DNA of 64,000 nucleotides from Acidimangrovimonas sediminis (GTDB lineage: Bacteria; Pseudomonadota; Alphaproteobacteria; Rhodobacterales; Rhodobacteraceae): positions 186,001-250,000 of the forward strand of contig NZ_PHSN01000012.1 in NCBI RefSeq assembly GCF_002871005.1, given 5' to 3'. The position numbers and the translations under genes were made by a program. The notes below the pieces were generated by a model that searched no databases, was not told the origin of the DNA, and saw only the letters and a program-made list of their open reading frames with translations. Below are positions 43,366-51,599 of this stretch, one piece after another. The first letter of the stretch is position 1; the number at the start of each line of letters is the position of its first letter.

Positions 43366-44130
43366 TCATCTCAGCAGGTGGTCGAACAGCGGCAGGCTGC
43401 CGATGCCGGCCCCGGCGATCAGCGCGTAGGACACCCAGCGAAAGCCCGCATCGCCGGCCAGCCGGAACAGCCGCGCGCCAAGCTGCAGCCCCAGCGCATA
43501 AGCCAGCCCGACCGGCAGGCAGAGCGCCAGCACATGCCAGGTGAACAGCCCGCCCAGGCTGTAGCTGATGATCGAGAGCACGGTGGAGACGGCAAAGTAG
43601 GCGACGATGTTCGCCCGGATCGCGGCGCGCGGTTCGGGGCTGCCCAGCCAGTAGGCGATGACCGGCGGGCCGCCCGCCCCCGCCGCGCCCGAGAACAGAC
43701 CCGACGCCGTGCCCACCAGCACCGTCGCCCAGGGGCGTGGCCGTCCGTGGTAGCGCCAGCCCGAGATCAGCAGCGCAAGCAGCGCGCAGGTCACCCCCGA
43801 GATCAGCCACCGCATGGTCGTGCGGTCCAGCCAGATCAGCGCGGCGGTGCCGAGGGGAACGCCGATCGCCGCGCCGCCCGCCATGACGAAGACCCGCGCC
43901 TTGTCGGCCCTGCGCCAGGCATCCGGCAACAGCGACAGCGCGGCCACCGCGTCGACGATCAGCAGGAGCGGTGCCGCGACCTTCGGTCCGACGATTGCGC
44001 TTGCCAGCGGCATGAAGATCAGCGCGGCCCCGAAGCCGGAAAACCCGCGCGACAGCCCCGCGATGGCCGCGACCGCCAGGACGAAGCCAAGCTGCGCGGG
44101 GCCAAGGCCGCCCGACAGCGCGCTCAGCAT
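43366..44130 (-). CDS. TauE/SafE-family membrane transporter
   Basis: This 254-residue TauE/SafE protein has seven or eight membrane helices in two repeats, starting LGFVLAVAAIAGLSRGFSGFGAALIFMPLAS and with GLFSGAAGAGGPPVIAYWLGSP in the second half. Family members export sulfite, sulfonates or other organic anions. The ATG at 44130 has no proper ribosome site of its own (GAGG abuts it), and no in-frame start lies upstream. Instead it overlaps the end of a short leader frame with a strong site, so translation is probably coupled. It is divergent from a LysR gene. The substrate is unknown. Confidence 0.88.
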   Translation of the reverse strand: MLSALSGGLGPAQLGFVLAVAAIAGLSRGFSGFGAALIFMPLASAIVGPKVAAPLLLIVDAVAALSLLPDAWRRADKARVFVMAGGAAIGVPLGTAALIWLDRTTMRWLISGVTCALLALLISGWRYHGRPRPWATVLVGTASGLFSGAAGAGGPPVIAYWLGSPEPRAAIRANIVAYFAVSTVLSIISYSLGGLFTWHVLALCLPVGLAYALGLQLGARLFRLAGDAGFRWVSYALIAGAGIGSLPLFDHLLR

Positions 44131-44198
44131 CCTCGGGCGCCCGGGGGTGTCGGGCCAGCAGGGTGGTGCATGGGACCCGGCGGGCCGGTATCGTGCAT
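44124..44198 (-). CDS. Short leader peptide (24 residues) coupled to TauE/SafE gene
   Basis: An ATG at 44198 with a strong AGGAGG five bases upstream opens a 24-codon frame, MHDTGPPGPMHHPAGPTPPG followed by ARGC. Its TGA overlaps the transporter start (ATGCTGA). The peptide is Pro/Gly/His-rich with no membrane or signal character. It is most likely a translational-coupling or sensing leader. An alternative is that the ribosome site is fortuitous. Confidence 0.5.
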   Translation of the reverse strand: MHDTGPPGPMHHPAGPTPPGARGC

Positions 44199-44285
44199 TT
44201 TCGCCTCCTCTCGGGTGGTCCGGGCTTTCTATAGGCGGGCATTCATGCTTGGATAGCGGTGTTTTGGCCCATTGGACATGCACAA

Positions 44286-45155
44286 ATGCACGGTCTCGAC
44301 TGGAATGATCTGCGGTTTGTCATCGCGGTGGCACGGGGTGGTTCTCATGCCGCGGCGGCGCGCGCGCTGCGGGTCGACCCGACCACGGTAGGCCGCCGGA
44401 TCACGCAGCTGGAGGCGGCCCTGTCCGTTCCCCTGTTCTCGCGCGATGCCCGGGGCAACCTTGTCCCGACCGAGGCGGGCGCCCTGGTCTGCGCGCGGTC
44501 GGAGCAGGTAGAGACCACGATCGGCGATCTGAAGGCCCGGATCGGCGAGACGGCGGCCGAGGCGGCGGGGACGGTGCGCCTGACGGCAGTGCCGATCGTC
44601 GTCAACCATCTGCTCGTGCCGGGGGCGGCGCCGTTCCTGGCGCAGCATCCGCGGCTGAGGCTTGAAATCGTTGCTGACACCCGCGATCTCAACCTGACGC
44701 GGCGCGATGCCGACATGGCGATCCGGCTGGCGCGGCCCGATGCCGCCACGGGAAGCCGCCTGCTGGCCCGGCGCCTTGGTGCGTTGCGCTACGGTGTCTA
44801 CGCGGCACGCGAAGTGGCCGCGCCGGAGACGCTGCCCTGGATCACCTACGAGCCGCAGATGGCCGACCTGCCGCAGGCCGCCTGGCTGGCCGGGCCGGCA
44901 CGCCCAGGGGGCGCGGCGGCCAACATCGCGCTGAACGATGCCGACGGCTTGCTTGCGGCGGTCCGGGCCGGGCTTGGGCGCAGCCTGCTGCCCGTCGCGG
45001 TCGGGGACGGGCTGGCGGATCTTGTCCGGCTGCCCGAGGGCACGGCTCCGACGCCGGGCCGCGAGGTTTGGCTGCTGACGCATCAGGACCTTGCCCATCT
45101 CGGCCGGATCAAGGCGGTGGCCGCCTGGTGCGAGGGGCTTCTCGCTGGGGGATGA
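44286..45155 (+). CDS. LysR-family transcriptional regulator
   Basis: This 289-residue LysR protein has its DNA-binding domain at residues 2-61 (HGLDWNDLRFVIAVARGGSHAAAARALRVDPTTVGRRITQLE), like the DWNDL subgroup. The ribosome site is weak (TTGGA about 10 bases before the ATG). It is divergent from the leader/TauE unit with only about 87 bp between, so it probably controls that exporter. The effector is unknown. Confidence 0.9.
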   Translation: MHGLDWNDLRFVIAVARGGSHAAAARALRVDPTTVGRRITQLEAALSVPLFSRDARGNLVPTEAGALVCARSEQVETTIGDLKARIGETAAEAAGTVRLTAVPIVVNHLLVPGAAPFLAQHPRLRLEIVADTRDLNLTRRDADMAIRLARPDAATGSRLLARRLGALRYGVYAAREVAAPETLPWITYEPQMADLPQAAWLAGPARPGGAAANIALNDADGLLAAVRAGLGRSLLPVAVGDGLADLVRLPEGTAPTPGREVWLLTHQDLAHLGRIKAVAAWCEGLLAGG

Positions 45156-45312
45156 GGGCGCGGGGGGCGGGGCGCGCCCGCGTCCCCTTCCGCCGGATCA
45201 GAAAGCGCTCGGCAAGCGCGGCGCCTCCGACTAGACTCGGCCTCACGATGGATGATGCCATGACCCTTTCCCCCGGCCTGCCCCGCGCGCCCAGATCCCG
45301 CCCACCCGGACG

Positions 45313-46578
45313 ATGAGCACCACCGCGTCCCCCTCCTCGTCGGTGCTGATCGCGGCGGTGCTTCGTGCCGAGGTGGCCGCCGCCCGGCTCGAGGCCGCCT
45401 GTGCGGCGGAGCCGGGCCTCGGCAATCTCTGGCGCAACGAGGCCGCGGCGGTCGAGGCGGTGCGCTCGGTCGGGATGGAGGATGTCCGGGTCTCGGAATC
45501 CGACCTGCTGCGCCGCATCGCCGACGATTTCACCAATGACGTCGATGCCCGGGGGGCCGAGGTCGCCGCCGGCATCCTGCGGGTGCTGCGGGTGCCGCGG
45601 GACTTCTTCGACGACCCCTTCGTCGCGATCCGCCGGATCGAGGGGGCGACCGGGATCGCGGAGTGGCGCGAGACGGCCGGTGATTTCGTGTTCGAGAGCG
45701 CCTCGGTCACCGAGGAAGAGGCGCAGGAGATCGCGGCGGCCGGGCAGGGGCCCACGCCGATCCTGGGGGCGCTGCGGGGGGCCGCGCGCTACGGCGTGCT
45801 GACCGATCGCCTGAACCCGGTGGCGGAACGACTGATCTTCATGGCGATCGAGGGGGCGCTGCGCCGCACCCGGTTGCGGTCTGGCAGAACCGCGCGCGAC
45901 GACGATCTCGCGCTTCTCTCCGGCAAGATCGAGGCAAGTTGGGTCAGCCTGCCGGCCACCGCGCTGACCCGGTCGGGTTTCGGTCTCTGGTCGCCGGCCT
46001 CGTTCGCGGGGCTGGCGCAGGTGCTGGAACGGCTGGCGGAGCATCTGGAGGCGGAGATCGGCGCCTTCGCCCGGCTGCGCCACTGGGAGCGGCGCGCGCG
46101 CGACCATGCCGACAGCCGCCCCGGCCAGTCGCACTTTCCCCAACTGGTGGAGCTGATCCACCGCCGCCCGGTCCTGACCTCGGCGATCATCGCCGAGGAC
46201 CTGTCGGTAACGCGCCGCACCGCGCTCAACCTGATTGCCGAGGCCGAGGCGCTGGACCTGTTGCGCAACATCACCGGGCGGCGTTCGGCCCGGATCTGGG
46301 CGACACCGATGATGGCGGAGCGGATGTCGATCGGGGGGCGGCGCGGCGCGTCGGGTCCGGTTCGTGCGGGCCCGTCCCCGGCCACCCCGTCCGAGGCCGG
46401 CCGCCGGCCCGGCGCCTTGCCCCGCACCCCTGACGAGCGGCGCGTCGCCCGCGAAGAGGCGCAGGCGGCGATGGACCGTGCGATGGAGGATTTCGACGCC
46501 GTGCTGGGCGAGGCCGACGCCATCCTTTCGCGCATGCAGCTCGGCGCGAAGCCGGGGGGCAGGGGGGGCCTCTCCTGA
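45313..46578 (+). CDS. RHE_PE00001-family helix-turn-helix protein (DUF1612-type)
   Basis: This 421-residue soluble protein matches what I know of the RHE_PE00001 family, common on rhizobial and Rhodobacterales replicons and of unknown function. It is mostly alpha-helical, with a DUF1612-like central part and a helix-turn-helix at about residues 288-320 (LTSAIIAEDLSVTRRTALNLIAEAEALDLL). A Ser/Gly/Pro-rich C-terminal tail and a final acidic helix (AQAAMDRAMEDFDAVLGEADAI) follow. No ribosome site is visible, but its ATG overlaps the TGA of a tiny upstream frame (45248-45316). It may act as a regulator or in DNA maintenance (inference). Confidence 0.75.
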   Translation: MSTTASPSSSVLIAAVLRAEVAAARLEAACAAEPGLGNLWRNEAAAVEAVRSVGMEDVRVSESDLLRRIADDFTNDVDARGAEVAAGILRVLRVPRDFFDDPFVAIRRIEGATGIAEWRETAGDFVFESASVTEEEAQEIAAAGQGPTPILGALRGAARYGVLTDRLNPVAERLIFMAIEGALRRTRLRSGRTARDDDLALLSGKIEASWVSLPATALTRSGFGLWSPASFAGLAQVLERLAEHLEAEIGAFARLRHWERRARDHADSRPGQSHFPQLVELIHRRPVLTSAIIAEDLSVTRRTALNLIAEAEALDLLRNITGRRSARIWATPMMAERMSIGGRRGASGPVRAGPSPATPSEAGRRPGALPRTPDERRVAREEAQAAMDRAMEDFDAVLGEADAILSRMQLGAKPGGRGGLS

Positions 46579-46615
46579 CCTGCGGCGCGGCGGCCGCCCG
46601 ACCATGGAGGGACCG

Positions 46616-46873
46616 ATGCGTTTCACCTTCCCTCACAGTCACGCCTTCCCGCGCGGCCAGGTCGGCGTCGAGGAGGACGGTGCCGCTCCGCCCGGGGCGC
46701 TGGTCGAATTCGGCGACGGCATCACGCTGATCGGCGACTGGCGGACGGAGGGCGACGATATCGTGCTGTCCGTGCCCCGCTACCAGACCGCGAAAGGCAC
46801 CACGGTCGAGGCCCGCCGCTGGCGCCTGACGCGAAACGCGCAGGGCGTCTGGCGGTGCACCCGCCTGCGCTGA
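46616..46873 (+). CDS. Small hypothetical protein
   Basis: This 85-residue protein starts at 46616, where GGAGGG lies five bases upstream; an ATG four codons earlier lacks a site. It begins MRFTFPHSHAFPRGQVGVEE and reads like a small beta-rich domain (GDGITLIGDWRTEGDDIVLSV). I recognise no family. It follows the RHE_PE00001-type gene by 37 bp on the same strand and may be co-transcribed. The 246 bp after it, to the convergent HlyD gene, show nothing further. Confidence 0.55.
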   Translation: MRFTFPHSHAFPRGQVGVEEDGAAPPGALVEFGDGITLIGDWRTEGDDIVLSVPRYQTAKGTTVEARRWRLTRNAQGVWRCTRLR

Positions 46874-47119
46874 GGGGCGTTGACGGGCCCGCGTCCCGTG
46901 CGCGTTCGCCCGGGCCGACCGGCCGCGGGGCGGGGCATGACGTGGGCCCGCCCACGCCGGTGCCGGGGATCGGCAGGCGGTCACCCGTGGCGGCAACGCG
47001 GTCGGGTAGGCTCGGCCGTTCGCCGGGCGCATGTGCCGTCGGATCCGTTAGCCGGTCGCCGTGTCGAGACACACGGCCCTGCGGGTATAGCGCGCGTCGG
47101 GGCCCTCCACCGCGCGCAT

Positions 47120-48322
47120 CTATTCGGTGGTGCGGCGGACGATGCGGCTGCCGTCGGACAACGCGGCGCCGGGGAAGGCGACGACGCTGTCGCCCTCGGC
47201 GAGCCCGGCCAGCACCTGGGCCGCGGTCTCGGTCTGATGCCCGAGGGTGACGGGTGTCAGGACCGCGCGTCCGCGCTGTGCGCGGAACACCGCCCAGCCT
47301 TCGCCTGATCGGAACAGCGCCCCGATCGGCACCTGCAGCACATTCGTGCCCGCCCACAGCACCACCCGGACGTAAACGCGGTAGGCATCGCCAAGGCCGG
47401 CGCGGTCCTTCCGCGGGGTGACGAGGTCGAGGCGGAGGTGCACGCGCTGTTCCTCGATCCCCAGCGCCGAGACCTTGGTGAAGGCGGTCGGGTCGATCCG
47501 CCGGACCCGCGCGGTCAGCGCGTCGGTCCCGCCCCAGCGGGTGACATGGGCCAGCGCCCCCACGGCGACCTGCACCGCGTCCGAGGACAGAAGGTCGACC
47601 TCGATCTCCAGATCCGCGGGGTCGCCGATCGTCATCAGCGTCTCGCCAGGCTGCACCGGCCGGGCGCTGGAATTCGCAAGCGTCAGCACCGTGCCGCTGG
47701 CGGGGGCACGAATCTCGACACAGCAGCCGCTGGCCGCGCCGGTTCCGCCGGGGGAAAGCAGCAGGGCCTCGGCGCGCGACAGGCTGGCCTGTTGCTGATC
47801 CACCGCCGAGCTGGCCGCATCGCCCGCAGCCCGGGCCGACATCAGCGCTGCCTCGGCATCCTCGAGCATCTGGCGCGGGATCGTGCCGCGCGCGGCCAGC
47901 GCCTGGGCGCGGGCGAATTCCGTCTCGGCATGGGCGCGGTTGGTCCCGGCTTCGGCCAGCCGAGCCCGCGCCAGCGCCAGCCCGGCCCGCGCCTCGTCGA
48001 CCGCGGCCAGCGCCTGCGCCCGTGCCCGCGCGTCAAGAAAGGCGGGTTCCGACGGGTGGATCACGGCGACCAGCGTCTCGTCCTTCGTCACCCGGTCGCC
48101 CACGTCGACCGGGGCGCGCGCCAGCGTCCCCGCGACCGGGGCGGAGACGTCGTAGTGCTGGCGGATCTGGGTCGTGCCCTCGGCCGCGACGGTCACCTCC
48201 ATCGGGCCCCTCGTGACGGCGGCAAGGTCGACCTGCACGGGGGTCGGCCAGAACGCCCAGCCAAGGGCGGCGGCAAGCAGCGCGAGCGCGGCGAGTACGG
48301 AGAGGAGGCGGCGGGATTTCAT
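47120..48322 (-). CDS. HlyD/RND-type periplasmic adaptor protein
   Basis: This 400-residue membrane-fusion protein has a single N-terminal anchor helix (residues 7-25). It has a lipoyl half-motif (RQHYDVSAPVAGTLARAPVDVGDRV), a long coiled-coil hairpin rich in Ala/Arg/Glu (about 95-190), the second lipoyl half (CCVEIRAPASGTVLTLAN) and beta-barrel domains. It begins one base after the permease stop (TGA-G-ATG) and is the last gene of an ATPase-permease-adaptor operon. It probably links the inner-membrane export ABC complex to an outer-membrane channel such as TolC, not encoded here. The cargo is unknown. Confidence 0.88.
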   Translation of the reverse strand: MKSRRLLSVLAALALLAAALGWAFWPTPVQVDLAAVTRGPMEVTVAAEGTTQIRQHYDVSAPVAGTLARAPVDVGDRVTKDETLVAVIHPSEPAFLDARARAQALAAVDEARAGLALARARLAEAGTNRAHAETEFARAQALAARGTIPRQMLEDAEAALMSARAAGDAASSAVDQQQASLSRAEALLLSPGGTGAASGCCVEIRAPASGTVLTLANSSARPVQPGETLMTIGDPADLEIEVDLLSSDAVQVAVGALAHVTRWGGTDALTARVRRIDPTAFTKVSALGIEEQRVHLRLDLVTPRKDRAGLGDAYRVYVRVVLWAGTNVLQVPIGALFRSGEGWAVFRAQRGRAVLTPVTLGHQTETAAQVLAGLAEGDSVVAFPGAALSDGSRIVRRTTE

Positions 48323-48323
48323 C

Positions 48324-50687
48324 TCAGTCCCTCTTCTTCAGAGCGGTGGCAAGGCTGACCCGGTCGAGCCGGCGGCGAACCATGAGGGCGGCGGCCAGCG
48401 CGGCCGCCACGGCGATAAGGGCGGCCAGGGCATAGGTGCGGCGGCTGATCACCAGCGGAATGCGGACGATGTCGGTGGTGAACCCCTGCGCCACCAACGC
48501 CGAGAAGGCATAGCCCCCCAGAAGGCCCGGCGGGATCGCCAGCAGGGTAAGCAGCATCAGTTCCCCGACCAGCACGTATCCGACCTCGGCCCGGGTGAAC
48601 CCGAGGACGCGCAGGCTGGCCAGTTCGTAGGATCGTTCCGAAAGCTGGATCCTTGCGGCGTTGTAGATCACCCCCACGGTGATCAGGATGCCGAGGATCG
48701 CGTAGACGGTGACCGAGGTGGTCAGGTTGCGGTTCAGCGTCTCGTCGAACTTCTGCCGGATGTCGGCCCAGAACTGCGCCCCTTCGATCGCCGGCGCGTC
48801 CTTGACCGCGGCATAGAGGGCGGGAAGGGCGGGGGTGTCGACCAGGAGGTTCAGCCGGTTCACCTGCGGCGCCACACGCATCAGCCGAAACAGCGCCGGG
48901 GCCGACAGGTGGGCCGTCTCGCCCAGGCTCTGGCGCATCAGCGCGCTGACCCGGATCTCCAGCGTCTCGCGCGGGGGCACGAGCAGGGCCATGCGCAGGC
49001 TGTCCCCGGCCCGGACGTCCAGCTTGGCCGCCAGGCTCTCGGGCAGGACGATCCCCTCGGGCGGAAGCGGTGCCGCGCCGCCCGAGGCATCCAGAACCCG
49101 CGTCAGCATGTCGTCCGCGCCCCGCGCCTCGACCGAGGTCAGCTCGCTCTGCGGACCGTGGATCAGGCGCACGGGAAGGCTGTAGGCCCCCTCGACCCGC
49201 ATCACGCCGGGCAGGTGCGCGGCGGCCTCGATCACCGAGGTGGGTGCGTCATGGGTCAGCTGCAGGGTGACGTTCTGGCGGTTCGTGCGGGTAAAGGCCT
49301 CGTCGATCACGGCGGCGATGGAATCGAAGGTGAAGAAGCACGCGACCAGCACCGAAATCGCCGCCGCCACCCCCAGCGACGTCACCGCCGCGCGGCGAGG
49401 CCAGCGGGTGATCGAGCGCAGGATCATCATCGTCGTCTGGCGCAGCCGCAGCATCTGCGCCACCCGGTCCAGCAGCCCGCGGCGAAAGAGCGGCGGCGCC
49501 GGGGGCGACATCGCCACCGCCGGGTGCAGCCGGGCGCTGGCCCGGACGGCGCGCAGCGCGCCCAGCACCACGGTGGCCATCCCCATCAGCCCCGAGATGG
49601 CGAAACTGGTACTGCCGGGGGCGTAGATCAGGTAGGGAAAGCGGTAGAATTCGGTGTAAAGCCGGGTCAGCCCGGCCCCCAGCCACCACCCCGCGATCCA
49701 GCCGATCAGCACCCCCAGCACGCCGATCCCGATCGACAGCTTGAGGTAATGCCACGCGATCTCCCGCCCGGAATATCCCATCGCCTTGAGCAGGCCGACG
49801 ATCGGGCGTTCCAGCCCGATCAGCCGGCTCAGCACCATGTTCACGAGGAAGGCCGAGACGATCAGAAAGATCGGCGGCAGGATCAGCGCCATCGCGTTGA
49901 GCCCGTCCATTTCCGACCGCAGGAACATGTCGGACACCTGCCGGTCGCGGCCATGGGCCCCGGTGCCGCCATAGGGCGCCAGCAGCCGGTCGAGCGCGGC
50001 GATGACGGCGGGTTCGGAGGCGCCGCGTGTCAGCCGCAGCGATACGTCGTCGAACGCGCCGGTCAGGCCGGCGGCGGCGGCGGCCGGGGCCTCGTTCATC
50101 CAGATGATGCCGTAGTGCCGGTCGTCGGGCATCAGCATCCCCGGCCCGATCAGGTAGATGAACTCGGGCGAGAGCATGAGGCCGGTGACCCGAAGCTGCC
50201 GCTTCTGGCCGTTCAGGATGGCGGAAAAGCTGTCGCCCGGGTGCAGTCCGTTCGCCAGGCCGAAGTTCTCGGAGATCGCGACGTCGTCGGTGCTGCCGGG
50301 CGTGGGCATCCGGCCCTGCCGCAGGGTCGGGCGGTTCAGCACCGGCGCGCCATCCTCGGGCAGCGACAGCACGCGCGCCTGTGCCGGGCGGGCGAGGCCG
50401 GGCATGTCCAGCACCACGTCCATCGCCACCCGCGCCTCGACCTGCGCCACGCCGGGGATGCGCGCGATCTCGGGCAGCAGGCTGCGCGGGGCGCGGGTCG
50501 CGGTGGCGAAGACCTCGGCAAAGCGGGCGCGGTCGTAATAGGTATCGCGGGTGAGGGTCAGCGACCGCTCGGTCGCGGTGGCGAGGACAAGCACCATCAC
50601 GCCGCACCCCAGCACCAGCGCGATTGCGAGGCTCTGCGCCCAGAGCCTGCGAAGATCGCGCAGGAGCTTGCGGTCGAGCGCGCGCAT
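48324..50687 (-). CDS. Large FtsX-type ABC export permease (YbbP-like)
   Basis: This 787-residue permease has two FtsX/MacB-type modules: an N-terminal helix (LWAQSLAIALVLGCGVMVLV), a large periplasmic domain, and membrane bundles near residues 260-410 and 660-785. This two-module build is that of YbbP/LolC-like exporters rather than the short MacB fusion. I start at the ATG at 50687, which shares one base with the ATPase stop (TGATG). It works with the 50687-51397 ATPase and the HlyD adaptor, probably extracting lipid or lipoprotein-like cargo (inference). Confidence 0.9.
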   Translation of the reverse strand: MRALDRKLLRDLRRLWAQSLAIALVLGCGVMVLVLATATERSLTLTRDTYYDRARFAEVFATATRAPRSLLPEIARIPGVAQVEARVAMDVVLDMPGLARPAQARVLSLPEDGAPVLNRPTLRQGRMPTPGSTDDVAISENFGLANGLHPGDSFSAILNGQKRQLRVTGLMLSPEFIYLIGPGMLMPDDRHYGIIWMNEAPAAAAAGLTGAFDDVSLRLTRGASEPAVIAALDRLLAPYGGTGAHGRDRQVSDMFLRSEMDGLNAMALILPPIFLIVSAFLVNMVLSRLIGLERPIVGLLKAMGYSGREIAWHYLKLSIGIGVLGVLIGWIAGWWLGAGLTRLYTEFYRFPYLIYAPGSTSFAISGLMGMATVVLGALRAVRASARLHPAVAMSPPAPPLFRRGLLDRVAQMLRLRQTTMMILRSITRWPRRAAVTSLGVAAAISVLVACFFTFDSIAAVIDEAFTRTNRQNVTLQLTHDAPTSVIEAAAHLPGVMRVEGAYSLPVRLIHGPQSELTSVEARGADDMLTRVLDASGGAAPLPPEGIVLPESLAAKLDVRAGDSLRMALLVPPRETLEIRVSALMRQSLGETAHLSAPALFRLMRVAPQVNRLNLLVDTPALPALYAAVKDAPAIEGAQFWADIRQKFDETLNRNLTTSVTVYAILGILITVGVIYNAARIQLSERSYELASLRVLGFTRAEVGYVLVGELMLLTLLAIPPGLLGGYAFSALVAQGFTTDIVRIPLVISRRTYALAALIAVAAALAAALMVRRRLDRVSLATALKKRD

Positions 50688-51397
50688 CACCAGACAATTC
50701 CGGTGGGCGGCAGGGGCGCGGGATTTTCCTCGATCGCGACGATCCGGCCGTCGGCGACCCGTATCACCCGGTGCGCCATCTGCCGGATCGCCGCGTTGTG
50801 GGTGATCAGCGCGGTCACCGTGCCCAGATCGCGGTTCACCTCGTAGAGCGCCTCGAGCACCGTCACCCCGGTCTGGCTGTCGAGCGCGCCGGTCGGTTCG
50901 TCGCACAGCAGGACCTCGGGCCGCTTGGCAATCGCCCGGGCGATCGCCACGCGCTGCTGTTCGCCCCCCGACAGCTCGGCCGGGAAGTGGTCGAGGCGGG
51001 CGCCGAGGCCGACCCGATCCAGCGCTTCTTCGGGGCGCATGGGGTTGCGCGCGATCTCGGTCACCAGCGCCACGTTCTCGCGCGCGGTAAGGCTGGGGAC
51101 GAGGTTGTAGAACTGGAAGACGAACCCCACGTGATCGCGCCGGAACGCGGTCAGCGCGTCATCGTCCATGCCGGTCAGCTCATGCTCGCGGAATGTCACC
51201 CGCCCCGAGGTCGGGCTGTCGAGCGCGCCGAGGATGTTGAGCAGCGTCGACTTGCCCGAGCCGGAGGCGCCGAGCAGCACCACCAGTTCGCCCTCGTAAA
51301 GCTCGAGGCTGACCCCGCGCAGCGCCCGCACCGGGGCCGCGCCGGTCTGATAGGTCTTCGTCACCTCTTCCGCACGGAAGACGACCTTTCCCGTCAT
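50687..51397 (-). CDS. ABC export ATPase (LolD/MacB/YbbA type)
   Basis: This 236-residue ATPase of the MacB/LolD/YbbA type has Walker [10 protein letters not shown] near residue 43, Q-loop [16 protein letters not shown], signature LSGGEQQR, and Walker [13 protein letters not shown]. It is the first gene of the three-gene export operon. The 202 bp before it toward the PQQ dehydrogenase hold a short tandem repeat and must contain its promoter. Confidence 0.93.
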   Translation of the reverse strand: MTGKVVFRAEEVTKTYQTGAAPVRALRGVSLELYEGELVVLLGASGSGKSTLLNILGALDSPTSGRVTFREHELTGMDDDALTAFRRDHVGFVFQFYNLVPSLTARENVALVTEIARNPMRPEEALDRVGLGARLDHFPAELSGGEQQRVAIARAIAKRPEVLLCDEPTGALDSQTGVTVLEALYEVNRDLGTVTALITHNAAIRQMAHRVIRVADGRIVAIEENPAPLPPTGIVW

Positions 51398-51506
51398 GGC
51401 GATCCCTCCACGGACCGCAGTCTAGACGGGGGAAGGGCCGGGCACCTTGATCGGGAACAAGGTAACGCCCCGGTTGTGACTTGACGTCCGAGGGGCCGAC
51501 CGAAGG

Positions 51507-51534
51507 GCCGCAGACGAGGTGCCGCAGACGAGGG
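51507..51534. repeat. Two 14-bp tandem repeats downstream of PQQ dehydrogenase gene
   Basis: GCCGCAGACGAGGT at 51507 is followed directly by GCCGCAGACGAGGG (one difference). It lies 66 bp beyond the dehydrogenase stop and upstream of the export ATPase gene. Confidence 0.8.
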
Positions 51535-51599
51535 GCGGGGATGGGCAGGCGGGGTCCGCCCGCGTTTCCGGGCGGCCCCCTCCGGGATGGGCCGGGGCG

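Noticed and set aside
45248-45316. Second leader peptide before the RHE_PE00001-type gene
   Set aside because: The 22-codon frame overlaps the gene start (ATGA) but has no ribosome-binding site, so it was not listed as a gene.
45313-46578. Evidence that the window is from a plasmid
   Set aside because: RHE_PE00001-type proteins occur on plasmids and chromosomes; no repABC, par, tra or transposase gene is present.
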